In this document: positions 1 through 13,345 of the stretch, piece by piece
Numbering within the stretch: the stretch's first letter is position 1
How the letters are laid out: each line of letters starts with the position of its first letter
Source of the DNA: Opisthorchis felineus
Taxonomy: Eukaryota > Platyhelminthes > Trematoda > Opisthorchiida > Opisthorchiidae
DNA: 64,000 nucleotides
Reading direction: 5' to 3'
NCBI GenBank assembly: GCA_004794785.1
Contig: SJOL01006483.1
Coordinates: 167,213-231,212 of the forward strand
Notes under the pieces: model-generated
Told to the model about the DNA's origin: nothing
Databases searched by the model: none
The model's input: only the letters and a program-made list of their open reading frames with translations
Translations under genes and position numbers: made by a program

Positions 1-1494
1 CATGTCCGCCCTGCCTGCACCTCCTCTCGCCGACGATGCGAACGAATGTACGGTTGATAACTGTGCTCTCAACTTCATGCCCTCTTACCAAACACCTTCC
101 CCAACCCATGCTGAGTCTCATATTCCACCTTCTGCGGTGGGAAAAGCATAAAAAGAAAAAGAAAGCAGCTTCTGTCGAACGTCTGCGCCACTGGCTTAAG
201 CTTCCGCTAGTTGAAACATAAGATAATCATAAGATAATCATTCAGTTGCAATACCGTTTTGGCGCATGACAGAGTACAAATGCTGTCTCATGTATAAGTA
301 AACAGACTCACTAAATACACACGGTGCGACGCCCCGGAGGAAATTCGTTTTGCAAAGCCTCCAAGCTTTTCTATGGGCTGTATTGCACCATGATGAGGTC
401 ACCTCAAACTCCCGAAATGCAACACGATCATGCACCTCACGTTATTCTCTGATCTCTTGTCCCTGCATGCCTTGAGTTACCAATTCTGCTGAATAGCCCA
501 ATTTGCAGGCTTAGTTAACACTTGGTTCCGCGCAGCACGTTATATCAGAAAGCCATCTATTTCTCCAGTCGACATGTTACTGTGCACCGTAGCCCCTAAG
601 TGGTAACTTATCTTCCCCCGCAGGTCTCTTATTCACATTGTGAATGGACCGAACCATTACAAATGCTGCCTGTGGTGACTTTCCAACCCTCTTTATTGCC
701 CTATTCAACTCCAATACACGACATCCTACCTCCTCAGACACCTGCCAGCTAACCGCCTGATAAAATGGACTAGCTACTAGGGCATGTACGCTTATCACGT
801 ACGCCCTTGCAACCTCTATTTCATAATAATCCTACCTCCCTAAATGCTTGCCAAATACTCATTCCTTTTCCATGAGCTAACTACGAAATCATATGCACTT
901 CAACCATGGTTTTGGGAACCGTCTGCTCGCACCGCTGCCCATCGTGACCAGCTTCGTGGACAAAAACACAACCAGCTATGACTTTAGTGATGCACCGCTT
1001 AACCAATGCACGTCCCCCACATTAACATATGACCACACCCTTTCGTATTGAGCGCATAACGCTATTCCCTACTATCTACACCTGAAGGTAGATAATCCTT
1101 TTTGAAATCGGTAGTGTCGACCCACCACAGTAGTTAAAGTGTGACCTGCCTGCTATTTCGGGCCGCTGTCTAACTTATACCCCAATGCCCTCTAGCAAAC
1201 ATTTTTGGCACTTTTTTTCATTTTGAGTCTCCAATCTAGACATGGCTGCCTTATTACCTCGTTTGAATGACAGCAGTGGACCACCCTGCGCCCTCGATGA
1301 ACCTAAGAATCTCCTTGATCCATGCTGGTTCCAATTTGTCATTATTTCCATCTTACCCTTAACTTCCTTGACAACCCCAACTGGATCGCCCAAGATGTTC
1401 ACGCACAGGGCTGTCCACGGACCCAATTACGAAGTCCGGATGAGAGCAGCGCCACTACCACACACCGTCTGATGGCTTGTCCGAATTTCTCAAT

Positions 1495-2037
1495 ACCTCA
1501 TCATTATCATCATCGACAGCAAGACATCAATGGTCAACAGTGGTGCTTCGCTGCCGTGCAACCATAATTCACTTGAAAGCCTTATGGTGAAGAAAACAAT
1601 CAAACTGAACCGGGAGGGAACTTAGTGCCAGATTATTACAATCATCCCGCGGTCGCTACATCTCGAGACACTCTTTCAGGCTATCTGGATAGAAACTGAT
1701 AGCAAGAACGCCAATAACTCCAATTAGCGTACATATCTTGCAGCGTCTCCAATCGGACGCATTGGGGACCACGGGGTCCCCATCCTGGAATGCGAGTCGC
1801 ACCGGTAGCACCCAGACATTTCACAGTAGCTTTCATACCCCTCTGCCAAGTTAAGTGTTGGCCACGTCTCTGCCTCCGCCACTTTGAATTAGGCGCGGAA
1901 AGCAGCACTCTCATCGGCAAATGATGGTTCGGCATACCCAACCAACGCAGCTTATGGTGCTGGACACACTCTTCAATGGAAGTCTCCGTTACACAACCTG
2001 GCTTGTTACATGCACCAAAAAGACCGTCCCAACCCAC
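1495..2037 (-). mobile_element. 5'-truncated RTE-like LINE, C-terminal RT region and 3' tail
   Basis: The minus strand encodes TSIEECVQHHKLRWLGMPNH, then RVLLSAPNSKW and GWGPRGPQCVRLETLQDM. This is the conserved C-terminal block of flatworm RTE-like LINE polyproteins ([13 protein letters not shown] ... WGPRDP ... WLETLQDMA). It ends toward 1500 with the ATGATGATG-like tail and the block TGGTTGTACGGCAGTGAAGC in diverged form, the same 3' end as the copies at 48.8 and 52.4 kb. It is a dead, 5'-truncated copy. Confidence 0.8.
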
Positions 2038-3492
2038 TGAATTAGTGCCAGAACTGCAAAGTACTGGCCACCCTACTGTGCTGTCTGCTCGTGCTGCCCG
2101 CTAACCCACCAGTTCTTTCCATAACACTATAAAAGCCTCAGTATATCGGTGAAGATAAAACCTTGCCGCGCACCTGATACAGCGTGTGCTGACTATCATA
2201 GAACAATCCACCAAACTTACTAGCTGCAACGAATACCTGGGCTTTGTCTGGCGGGACGACTGCTACGACGATAGTAAACTTTTCCCTACATAGGTCGAAA
2301 ATGGCTGCTCCATTTTGAGTTTGCACGGACAAAGACAACATAATTATTGTTCACGTAACCTTTCAAAGTATTTCCAAATCCAGCACACTGGAAAGCACGT
2401 GAAGAAACCAATTGCCTCACAGGATCTCCCACCGTCTTCATGGAGACATTATGCTGAGCAGTAGCAGCCATTAAAAATATGAATTCCGCGCCCGAAACAG
2501 ATCTTGAGTGCGCTCAAAACATTTTTAGAAAAACTGAGGGGGTTTCAAGGTACCCAATAAATACCGTCAAATGCAAGAACTTTATGCAGGAGTTTCATTG
2601 GTTCAAACAGTGGTTTCAGAGAAATTTGAAGTGCGCGTCTGAAGATTGGCGCGAATGAATGGGGTAATTGACACGACTTCAAGCTAGATTAAATAAGCCC
2701 TCTTAAACACCATTTTAGGCTTTGGTCTCCATTATGATGCACTTCTCCCAATGGCCGCAACTCGGGTCTCCGCTTAACAGCACAGAAAATCTCCAACTCG
2801 AGGGCCCCCAAGGATATCACATCTAGTCGTGTTGTAACTGCAAAAGCCGAATGTAAACATGTAACCTTCTACGCCAAAGAGTAGCAGGCAGTACTTGCCC
2901 CTGTCTCCATTATCGTTTATGTCGACCGCATATGTTGGCTACTTTACCTGACAAACCCGGTTGTTCCAGTCATAACAATAGACGACTTAAAGTTAACACA
3001 TCCTATCTAGCTGGATAGTCGTAGGCAGGGCCAAACGGACGGTTATTCAAAACGCGTTGCACCGCAGTGCGGAGGGTCTGCAAAGATCGTCCATGAGCAC
3101 CTCTTCCAGGAAGACCGTGGTTAACATTCAGCAGATAAGTTGAATCTGGCGATGCCATACTCCTCGGCACTAACGGCTGTAATTTTGGCAAAAGTGGCAC
3201 TCAATACTCAGGCTGGGCATTCTCTTGTTAATTGGAGTGCAGTTTAGAAATTTCAGAAATTGCTGAAGTGCTACAATGCGTCCAAAGTTACTTCTTTGGC
3301 CATTGTACAACATCTCGGTGACCCGCAACGGTTAAAAAGAGAAGGCGCTATGAAGAGGGAATCAATCCATGGAGAACGGGTCATCTCGATGTGAAGGGCA
3401 AGATATTTTAAGAAGACATATCCACATCGCGTTCTTGACACCCGTTAGATATGTAAAAAAAGGGCCGGAATATTTCACCCGGGAAAAACACC
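2038..3492. other. Unassigned interval
   Basis: Only short open frames on both strands; no family motif, repeat or structured RNA was recognised. Confidence 0.5.
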
Positions 3493-4229
3493 ATCGTATT
3501 CATCGACAGTATAAATTAATGCTCAACACTGATGCTTCGCTGCCATTCGAACATGATTTACCTGAAGGCTCTGTTGTGAAGAAAAGGACGAACGTTGTTG
3601 TTGCCAGGCTAAAACAACCAATCCGAGATGCCGACATCCAAAAAATCCATTCAGGCAATCCGGATAATAACTGACAACAGGACCGTCACTGACAGACCAT
3701 CGGGTGTCCAACCAAAGCAGAAGCAGGGGCAACGCTATCCCTATTCTGGGAAACGAGTCACACCAAAAGGACCCGGATATTTCATAACCCATTTGATTTT
3801 CCTCTGTTATGTTTCTGAGACAACGGTTGTAGACGCATTGAAGATGTCTCAGTTCCTCGACTCGAAGAGGCCAAGTCTCGCAGACATAGAACAAACTTCC
3901 CATGCTGTTGCCTGACGCGAGTGCACCTTCGACGCCATAGGTATCCCAAGTTGGCAAGTGCGAACGGAGCCTTAGAAATTAGTGCATTGACTTCATCCAT
4001 CAAAATATAATCTGAACTAATTTGACTTCCAAGATACGTAGAGCACTCCACAACTTGAGTGCCTCTCACTGGATTGTAAAGGGCGTGTTTAGTGACTGCA
4101 TGTCCAGAAGCATGAGGTTACACTTTGCACGTGTGCGCCAAAGAATGCAGTGACTTTGTTCAGTACATCCAGTAATATTTTCGCCTTCTTTTCCCCTTTG
4201 AAAACTAGAACGATTTTATCTGCATACTC
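3493..4229 (-). mobile_element. RTE-like LINE fragment with altered YADD box
   Basis: In minus-strand order the frames give ALEYADKIVLVFKGEKKAKI (RT motif C, normally YADD, here YADK), then VVECSTYLGSQISSD, DEVNALISKAPFALANLGYL, VCETWPLRVEELRHLQ and YNRCLRNI. All are standard blocks of the same LINE family as the copy at 45-48.8 kb. At least two frameshifts separate them. The 3' tail near 3500 resembles the other copies. A SINE abuts its 5' side. Confidence 0.82.
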
Positions 4230-4408
4230 CAGGGCCATCCCGCTGTAACGTGCCTTCGGTGCACAATCCGTGCCATCCAAAGGAAGCACGAGAGCCGATA
4301 CACTGCCAGTTTCCTCAGGCCGATGCAGTAGCAGTCTATATGCAGAGGTCAGATTCAAACCACACACCTTCCAGTCGGTAAATGTTTCCCCTAACCACCG
4401 AGCCGTCA
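4230..4408 (-). mobile_element. tRNA-headed SINE, family A copy 1
   Basis: On the minus strand: head GACGGCTCGGTGGTTAGG, a B-box-like GGTTTGAATCTGAC, then the shared body ending in the reverse complement of the gctgtaac motif. It abuts the LINE fragment at 3493-4229, so a SINE/LINE fusion frame is open across the junction. Diverged, probably old. Confidence 0.8.
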
Positions 4409-6567
4409 CGATCTCTCACTTCAGGTATTCACGACAGACAAAGTCTATATCAGCAGCTGTTTGAACACCAGAGTTTTGGTGACCTTCCATTGGCCGTGTC
4501 GTTGATCCATCGATCCCAAGATTTGATGGGAATGGGGAGCGTGGGTATACTTTTTGACAACACGTTCTGTACGGGTTGTACGTGGTAAGAAAAAATACAA
4601 AAGTGTGCTCAATTTTTCCGAAGAAGACGGTCGGGAAAGGGGTCGACTGTAGTCAGGTAGGACGACTCAAAGGTCACAACACATTTCGGATGTTTTTAAA
4701 ATTAATTCAGAAAACAGAGGGCCAAGCCAACTCTTTTCAAAGCCTAATAGCTCCACACTGACATGCATTTTTTGTGGACGTGATGTGCTGGAAGGCATGC
4801 GTTTCCAAACGAGACAGCATCCTTTGGTGTCTTACAAGGGAATTTTTGGCAACTGATTTTTATCATCTACGATTCACTGTATACATTTATTAGGTCAAAT
4901 ACCAACACCGCTTACATGCAGACCCTCACCATGCGTGGACCTCGATTATAACGGTTTGCTACTGTCCTGGTGTTTATTAGTTTCAATTTATGTAGGTAAA
5001 TATCACACCTTATGTTGAGCTACAAAAGCCTGTGGCTCCATCGCTGAACATTTGCTTACGAATTTCGCTTGTGCTTCGTTCTTGCCCTATGTACGAGCAT
5101 GAGGAAAGTAATACAAAGAATATTCCAGGTAGGTTGTTGGATGCAGTAGTAACATGATGATAAGAGCGACATTTGGCCCCAATTTTAAAACATTTTCAGA
5201 TGAGGACCCACCAGTGGACATGCCAACAAGCTGTTCATGAGCGTGAGACATTTAGCGCAGCGGAAATTGCAAACCAACTATTGCTTATTTTTTAAAGAAG
5301 CATGATAGAAACGCTTGCGAGCGACAGATGCCGAATTATGCATAAGAGCTTTAAAAAATGGGGAACGTTCCATTTGAAGGCGCCACTAATAAGATTTCTG
5401 TCGGACAAACTGATCTCCAACGAATGTAAGAATTCTTGACACAGAAACGCACTTTGAGGAATCAACAACTGAGGAAAGGAAAAATAGAGCCCGGTGCAAT
5501 TCAAAGCCTAGTAATCTCTAGCACAAGCAAGATTCGCACATCAAGTAAATGATCTCAGTCATGCAGACTCAGGTGTGAAAGTCATTGGGAAGAAAAAATA
5601 CCCAATGCCATGTACCAGGAACAAAATTATCATAAGTAGCTACGGGGTTCAAAATAGCGAGAAGATAAAAGTCACTGTGACCTTAGGAAATCCCAATCCA
5701 ACAACAGCCTCCGTGAGTCCCTTGAGTAAGGTACTTATCGAATGAACGAACAAGAATTACCTAGTTCCGAGTAAATTACCCACTTGAAGACTTGTCTGGA
5801 TTAGTCTTCGGTTCCTTGGTCAACTTGTCTTAAAATTGAACATGAGGTCATCGAATTCTGACACACAGATATTATCGTGAAGGCCCTGCACTTAGAAGAA
5901 CCATCGCCCTACGATGCTTCCACAGAGCGACATTCGCATCCACATTCCTCTCCTATGCTTCGGTTATTTAGTTAATAATTTAAACCTTGTACAGTAAAAA
6001 ATTTTTTATCTTTGCTTAGCACTGAGTACTGCACCGGGCAGTAATTCCCCCCATCATCGAGAAATCTGGTATGCTATAAAACAGGGTTGACACTCAGATG
6101 CAATGGTGTAAATGCTATGTTTGGGAAGTAAAAACGATACGGCTTGATTTCTAACCTCATCTTAATTTGCCGACTCGATTTGTTATCCTTATACTTATTA
6201 CCACGATAAAACCAACCTCTGCGGAACCAAATTCACTTTCTCCCCCTTGCACTTCCCTCCTTCACTCCCCCCCTGCTAAAAGAGCAGATATCCCGCTACA
6301 ACACAAGTGCGCACAAGGTGATTCCGCCAAGTGGGACCCGATGGTAGCAGCCTGATCGACTTCACCGAAAAAGATCCGGTTAGAAAAAACATTTAACATA
6401 AAAGATATTTACGGAAAGATATGTACCTAAAACAGCTGGGTCAATCGTGGCAAAAGGCTGTAGGTAAGGAAAGCTTGGTTAGAGCGATGCAGCAGAGCAC
6501 AACACCCGAACTTTGGACCTAGGTTGGGGTGGTTGAACTTCCATGGTCATTTAAACAAAGCAGGCAG
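4409..6567. other. Unassigned interval
   Basis: AT-leaning sequence with only short open frames. I see no exon with convincing splice borders and no recognisable repeat. Confidence 0.5.
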
Positions 6568-7455
6568 TCATCGACGGGGATCGAATATGTTAAAGGGAAC
6601 TAACGGCAACAGAACACCTGACTGGCAGGGTAGGTAGAACAGTGGACCACGCACTTGGTGTCTTCGGGCACAGCATAAAGAAATGACCCCAAGTTTGAAT
6701 AGACAACCGGATGCAGGAGGAACAACAGGGACAGCATGCAACGTAAAAGTGTTGACTGCCCTGATAAAATTATTTGGTCTCGGATTCTGCGGAATTTCGA
6801 CCGCCGAATGGTTGGTCATAGACAAGGGGCCTCGGATCCCGCCATGAATCAGGATGGATTACTTCTCTCCATATGTCAACCAGCCACTGTGGTTTGGTTT
6901 TCCGCATAATAGGGCTGACACCGACCTTAGCCGTAAATTGGCCATAAGACGCGGGCGGTTCAGTTTCGCACACACGTAGGGGTGCCAAATTCGAACGAAT
7001 ACGCTTCATTACTCCTTCCTCCACTGCTTCTACACATTGCCTTTCCAACCACATTGCCCGTAAACATTGATCACACCTACAAGTGTGCATCCCAGTTTGA
7101 GACATTGTCAATGTATTAAATGTATTGTCGTTAAACCGAGATACAGCCTATTCTGGAAGAAACGCGTGTCATAAGTTTGGAATGGTTCATCTTTACTGTA
7201 CATAAAAAAACTATAAAACCTCATTTGAAAATGTAGAATTCCAATAGCGCTATTCCTGGCGATAATGTCCTCTCGGCTTTCTCCTGCAGTGGAAAAAAGT
7301 AACCCCCTAACCTTGCTCAAGCGCAATGAACTAGCTTGAGAAAACGCGACTGACTGCGTTTTCTTCAAACACTTTGTTTTTAGCTGGATTTGCTCGCCCC
7401 CATGTGTGATTTTCTCAGTTGCTTCTGTATCATTCATACCAAGATATGGCTCCAT
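6568..7455 (-). other. Three consecutive overlapping minus-strand open frames, unidentified
   Basis: Open frames of 115 (7108-7455), 113 (6770-7111) and 85 codons (6568-6825) follow each other in two frames with overlaps of 4 and 56 bp. The first starts at a true ATG (MEPYLGMNDTEATEK). The second has a Cys-rich start (HTCRCDQCLRAMW) and WLVDIWREVIHPDSWRD. No family was recognised. This could be a frameshifted retroelement ORF or chance. Confidence 0.25.
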
Positions 7456-8774
7456 AGTCCATGAACTTAACGAAAGCAGTATTGTGAACTACTCGCTAGC
7501 CACGTGACTTGTAAACCACTTATTTCAGACGCTTGTCTACCCAGAACACCTTTATTTGCGTTAGGAATTTCCAATTGTAATCCTGGTTGCCTCAAGGAAA
7601 AGTCATCACCTGGGTGAAGAGTGCTCCTCTGAATTGCAGTAAACTCCAAGAAGGTGGAGTCTTGTTAAGAGGGAAAACTGGACCGAGATCGAACAGGCTG
7701 CAACTCCTGGTTGTCTTTTGAGCAAACCAGGAAGGTCACGGAGCTTATCACTTTCGACCGAGATTTGGATCAAATACACCGCTATCCTCAGACAACTTAG
7801 GTCTGCAAAGCATACCATAAAAGTAGTCTTAGCCGTCGTTCCGTTTCAAAAATCCTATTATTAAACAGGGATACTATCAAGTTTAATGCTAACAAGAAAC
7901 ATTTACATGAATTCAGATGTGCCAGAAAATCAATTGGGGGTTCAGCGTATCCGCCTCAGCTAAATTAAGACTGAAGCCAATTCTAACAAGACACGTAAGT
8001 TGTAGTCAACGGTAGGTAGAGAATAGGCTAAAACAGCTTCACGGGCAACACATAACGGACATCCCCTTTTCATCCCGCGAACTGTCACCCCTCTGAGCAG
8101 CATCCCTCCATTTAGCACCCTGTCTGATGTGATAATAAGGCTGAGCACAGCAACCATGTGACGGATCCGTTTGCCAACTTTTGCTGAACCTTTGATCATT
8201 AACCTAGCCAAGAAAATTCATTCAAAGAACTGAACGCTGCATTTACTATGGTCCAGGGGAGCTGCTCACACATGATTTGCACTTCCGAAAACATCCACAC
8301 AAATTTATATGGCCCCTAGAAATTCGGCTACTTCTTCGATGGTCACAGTCGTTGTGGACCGTAATCTATCAATAAGTAACCGTCTAACATGCGAACCGTA
8401 GGATAAGCTCAGTAAGCGAACCCTCGAGAATACAAACAGGACGTCCCATTAAGGACACTAAACGCGAATGTGGGTATACAGAGATGCCTCATCCTTGTAA
8501 TTGTAACGCTCAACTAAATAGGCCGTTAGCGTGTCTCATGTCAAGTAGCACGAACAGAGACGTCTGGAACCAGTTTCGTTTGCAATAAAACTCCCAGTAA
8601 GCGGCACTCCTAAGCACTTGATGTCATGCTTCAGAATGATGACAATTCTCGGAAGTAACGGCTCAGCACGAAAACTTTCCAATCCCTTCATCACGGATAA
8701 ATGGCCCATCACGTCATGTCCATTTTCTGTTTCCCTGCTAGAGTGCCGGGACGAGTCTCTACGTTCGACCACAA
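7456..8774. other. Unassigned interval
   Basis: No supported feature seen. Confidence 0.5.
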
Positions 8775-8897
8775 ACGGCCGAACGGTTAAGTGTTCAAAT
8801 GCTAGCTGGAAGGTCGCAGGTCCGAGACTCTATGGAGTTTCGTAAGATACGCACTGATGATGATTCCCAATAAGAATAAAACAGCTGTACAGTGCTT
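8775..8897 (+). mobile_element. Second SINE-like repeat (family B), plus copy
   Basis: Begins GGCCGAACGGTTAAGTG (A-box-like), then GGTCGCAGGTCCGAGACTC (B-box-like). A body contains GATGATTCCCAATAAGAAT and ACAGCTGTACAG. The same body motifs occur at 23037-23077. It looks like another tRNA-headed family, distinct from family A. Confidence 0.6.
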
Positions 8898-10689
8898 GTT
8901 GGTTTCACAATGGATTGGCTTCACTTACGGGACAAAGCCTCCATCATACACATGACCTAGTCAGTGGTTACCAACCGGATTTGTTTGACGAGCAATCGCA
9001 GGTTGATCAACTAAAGCTCCATCAATTCGAGCTTCTTAATGGATCGTCCGATGCGGTTGTTCGGTCGACTCTCACTGACTGATGAAAATACTGTCAACCG
9101 CATATAAAAGGAAAAACTGTTGGCATACTAGCAACGTAAGACTGCCTGCAACTTGCGTGAACATGTCCTCCCCCTCTCAAGTTTAAGTATATCGTCAGTC
9201 ACCTAGACAATCAGTTCACACCAGTAGAACAGTCAAGGACGAGAAACATTTTCCGGAAGGCACCAACAAGTGGGTGTGAATCAGCCGATTGTTCAATTAT
9301 TGGTTGATCGACAATGAAAATCGGTCGATGCACAGGTCCATTTAGATATCAGCCCTGAATTAAAACTCAAATGGACACGTGAATGGGTTCCATTCTTTAA
9401 TTATTGTATCCGCAGCGACTTTGAAATGTCTTCGTTCGTGACTCCAAAGTGTGTCACGCATGGAGCAAGATGGTGTTGCAAACTTGAGTGGGACAGGGGT
9501 AAGTAGCTGGAATACCATAAGTCACTTAGGTATTCTTCGTTGATATCCAACCTGTTTTGCTTGACTCTGATGAAAATGAAATGAGGTCAACTGCTCGGTT
9601 TCATTGTGGTCGGATAATGCCGAACATATACGCGCAAGACATTCGTTGGAAGGTCCTCAAGCGGTCACGTGCGGATGAATATGGTATGCGGTCGACGCTA
9701 AGAATGAATTACTTAACCAAAATGGAAATCACTGCAAAAGGCTGTCATGGCCGACATCTAACCACAAGGTGCAAATAAGGCAGTTCATCGGACAAAAAAG
9801 CCTGGCACACTGGTTGGTTTTTTTAATGCGCTACACTGTGGCAAAATTTTTTTGGACAGTGCAAATTAAACATACCACAACCGCAGCAAATTTCGGCTGT
9901 GACAATCGGACGTGCGATCCTCGTAACGCGTTGGATGATCAACTCGAGAATTGTGTGTGAGGAGCTCATGCTCGTACACAGAATGAAAATTTGTGTCCTC
10001 ATCATTCTAGTTTTGACCGTCCTATTTTTGCCATGAGATCATTCTCGTAAGTCTATTCCAAAAAGAAGGCAATTGGCTCGGGTTATGATGCTACTGGTAT
10101 TCATCAATAATGCACATTCTCGGCCGCAACGGGCATTAAGTTCCCTCCATAAAACACGCGAGGGAGGCGCACCCTGGACGTGTTCCAATTATTTTGACAA
10201 CAGGGAATAATGTTAGCACTGGAGCGATGTGCATGATTTGTCTAGAATGAATACAATTAGATGAATCGTGAATCCAAAAGAAAAAATATTTGTTGGATAA
10301 GAGATACGTGCTTTATTTCGAGATACAAGATGTACAAGGTGATCCTAGTGGTACCGATTGTAGTTCGATCCTGAATGTGCAACGTGGCTCGGCTGGAATC
10401 CACGTAACGGCTGTTGCTGCTGAGACTGCATGAGAGAGAAAACGGCAAAAAAGATTATTCCGATGAACACAGACCACTCATAATTACACAGATGAGGAGA
10501 TATCCGTAAACAGAAGGTAAGTGTAAGAAATTTGGACTATATTGAGCTCTGATTCTGACGCTTGAACTGCTGGATAAACAAAATTATATGCTGCCTTAAT
10601 ACTGTGAATACAGCAACACTCAAGCGGAGACAAAAACAGGAAAAAGAAAGTTGGAGGATGTCGGCCGCCTCGTGCAAAAAACACCAAAG
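8898..10689. other. Unassigned interval
   Basis: Short open frames only. No repeat or exon could be supported. Confidence 0.5.
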
Positions 10690-11493
10690 AATGACTAAAT
10701 GTATTTTAGCCAAAGACGTTCAAAATATCAACATTAGCAGCTATAAACTCGCATTCATCCTGTACGGTGGTCATAGTGACAGTTTTGTTCCCCGATGATC
10801 TCAGGATACAGGGGTGGATAACTACGCATCGGTGTCGATAGATGAAAAAAGGACGCTTGAACCCAGGATTGGTAGTGGTCTTTTCATTCGAGAGATCGGG
10901 AAGGAAGGTATGCACTGAAGACAAAGGATTGGTCGCACCATGCAAACCATTGAGTACGTCATGTCCGTTAACTTCTCTAACCATTGATGCACCCCGTCTC
11001 GAGATACCTATACAGGGAGACGGCAATCCCCGGCACAGCTGAGTATGCTGGTAATGGCTTTCATACCTCACTGGTAAGTTGTTACTTGACCTCAATTGGC
11101 TCGTTTCCACTCTTCACATAGTTGTACGAAAATGGCTCTTCCAGAATATCGGTCGACTAGCATACGGAGCTCGTGACCAAGCCAGCGCAGCCTATGGAGT
11201 GTGATCAGTTCATCTAGCATGAGCGAGTTATTTTTCCGAAAACCAATCGACTTACTTCAGCATTATCAATCCCATGTTCCCACCAGACTCAAGCAGTGCT
11301 ATGAAGACACCGATGGCCAAACACTGAAAGTTTTTTAACGTCCTCCGCTCGCAGCGGCCTATATAATCCACAAAACAATATGGAGCGCACCACAGCATTG
11401 AAAACTGAACCCTTGAAAAATAAGCTGACATCACGATGCTCTACAGGTGACTCATTTTGACGAAACTCGCTCTGGTCTCCCTGATAAATAATA

Positions 11494-11667
11494 ATCCCTC
11501 AGCTGTAACACCCCCTCCCGGTGCACAGATACCAGGCCACCCGGAGGAAGCACGACAGCTGTCCAAACGTAGAGAGGAGCAGTCGAGAAGCTGGGGCTGA
11601 CCTCGGACCACGGACCTTTCAGTCAGTAAGCTCGCTCACTACCAAGTGAGCCAACCCGATCCCCATG
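11494..11667 (-). mobile_element. SINE family A copy 2, nested in LINE
   Basis: On the minus strand the head GGTTGGCTCACTTGGTAGTG is followed by TACTGACTGAAAGGTCCGTG and a shortened body with GTGCTTCCTCCGGGTGGCC and the GGGTGTTACAGCTGAG end. LINE blocks continue on both sides (LVCLGSCINPYGRLAKD upstream, RETRASFVKMSHL downstream), so the SINE inserted into the LINE. No clear target duplication is visible. Confidence 0.8.
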
Positions 11668-11856
11668 AAAGTATAGTCTTTGGCTAGACGACCATAGGGA
11701 TTGATACAGCTGCCCAGGCAGACAAATTGGTCTAGCACATAAATCGGCTCATTCGCAAGCATGAGTTTGGGGCCCGATCCCACCCAGTCTTGCAACAGAA
11801 CTCTTCACTTTGCGAAGCGCATGCCAAACCATAAGGCGGGATTATTTGCATTATTT

Positions 11857-11902
11857 TGCATCGTCTGCATTATGATGGCATTATGATGCATTATGATGAT
11901 CA
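11857..11902. repeat. Short imperfect CATTATGATG repeat
   Basis: CATTATGATG occurs three times in about 35 bp, preceded by diverged units (gcattattttgcatcgtctg). It lies where the decayed LINE should encode the RT motif C region. Confidence 0.6.
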
Positions 11903-13345
11903 AAGAGCCATGCCGTCTGTGTACTATATGTCTGTGAGCGAACGCCCTAGGAACATTCTGACCGCACAGGCATTGGAGGCTGGCAGTGAGTCTTCGATGA
12001 TCATATCGATGACGAATATGAAGAGGAAAGATGGAAAAGGACAATCTTGCCTGACATCAATGGGTGTAGTGAATTCAGGCGAGAGCTTCTCGTAGATCTT
12101 CACGTATCCACAGGAGTCGACCTACAGCACCCCAAGCAGGGTCATGAATTTACTCCATAGCCCCTGCCATAATGTCACAAGATCCATAGACTAAAAACAG
12201 CATTCAAGTCAAGAAAGACCACCATTGTTGGTTGCTGGAAGCAGTGTTGGCGCTCCAAAATCTGTCGGAAGGTGAGTATGTGATCGCTCCAGGACGGAGC
12301 CCAGCTTGGTTTTCACCCACCTGCCTCCCTGCGTCCACTCAACCTTAGAAGGATGGAACTAGAGAGAGCCTTAGATGTCACAGCTACCAGTTAACGCCAC
12401 ACAGTGCATGCGTATCTTTTTGAAGACACGTACGACGGCGAGCATTTTGGCTTCGCTCCACACAGCACCAATAAACCTTGTCAGGTGGAAACTCTCCGCC
12501 TTCTTCAGAGAGAGAGCTGAGGACACACCGACCAGTCCTAATGGCTTCTAATGTTTCAGGAGAGGTATCTTTATTTCTTCACCTGACGGGCGACTAAGGT
12601 TTCCACTCCATTCGAACGCATGTATTGTTTCCAGGAGCTGTTTTTCAAGAGGCCAGCTAAACTGTTCTTCAAAGTGTTTGGCCCATTTTTCAATCGATGT
12701 TTTTGCCAACGGATTAATGAGCAGTCGTTTTCACTTACGGCTTTACTGACAGTTGCCTTCTTTCGCCAGTTGATCGTATCAAGTGGTATAGGGCATGGAT
12801 GTTCCTGGTTGCCTAAACCTTCCCCATCCTTTGAGCTCTCATTGCCCACCGAAACTCTGGGTCTTTCCTTAGAGCCCTCACTACTTAGCGTCTGCTAGAT
12901 TTGCGTTATATATTATATTCATCGCCTATTGGTATGGGTTTCCTGGCATCAGTCAGGATTAGCGATCTTCACGATATCCAGTGGTCATTTGATCGTATCA
13001 AAGAAGTCAGACAGACAGTACTGAAAATCACTAGCAGAGCTTCTTTCACATTTTGCGATGTTACATCCACGTTACCGTTACCTGTACTGTGTTGGTTTAA
13101 TGTACGGAGCAGTTGAACCAGCTCAGGCCGATACTGCGCTTATCCGAAGATGGTGGATTGGCATGAATCCTGCAGACTTGCGACGACCCGAAGAAACGGG
13201 AATTGTCAGGCAAGCTCGCACTATGGCATGATCGGAAACAAGTTGCGCCCAGAAGGAGCGACACTCTTGAACTGTGGATCATGTGGACGATAGCCATTTG
13301 ATCCAGTGGGGCCCATGGTTTATTTCCCGTTGGCGGCTGCAAGTT

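Larger units (their letters stand above)
10690..13345 (-). mobile_element. Decayed LINE (second RTE-like lineage), endonuclease end to C-terminus
   Basis: In minus-strand order: LQPPTGNKPWAPLDQMAIV (end of the APE endonuclease; consensus-like TQLDHIAIS) and DHAIVRACLTIPVSSGRRKS near 13150-13340. Next come HILTFRQILERQHCFQQPT and MVVFLDLNAVFSLW (RT motif A region) at 12190-12285, and GMRFAK plus VLLQDWVGSGPKLMLA at 11740-11830. After these come NAVVRSILFCGLYRPLRAED, VKKLSVFGHRCLHSTA, VWWEHGIDNAEVSRLVFG (11245-11405), [13 protein letters not shown], and SRDGVHQWLEKLTDM (about 10970). Many frameshifts and stops. A family A SINE splits it at 11494-11667. The WWEH and [12 protein letters not shown] blocks differ from the 45-kb family. 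Confidence 0.8.

Noticed and set aside
4089..4409. Single protein-coding gene of 106 codons on the minus strand
   Set aside because: The N-terminal half is SINE sequence and the C-terminal half is LINE reverse transcriptase; it is a chance fusion at an insertion border.
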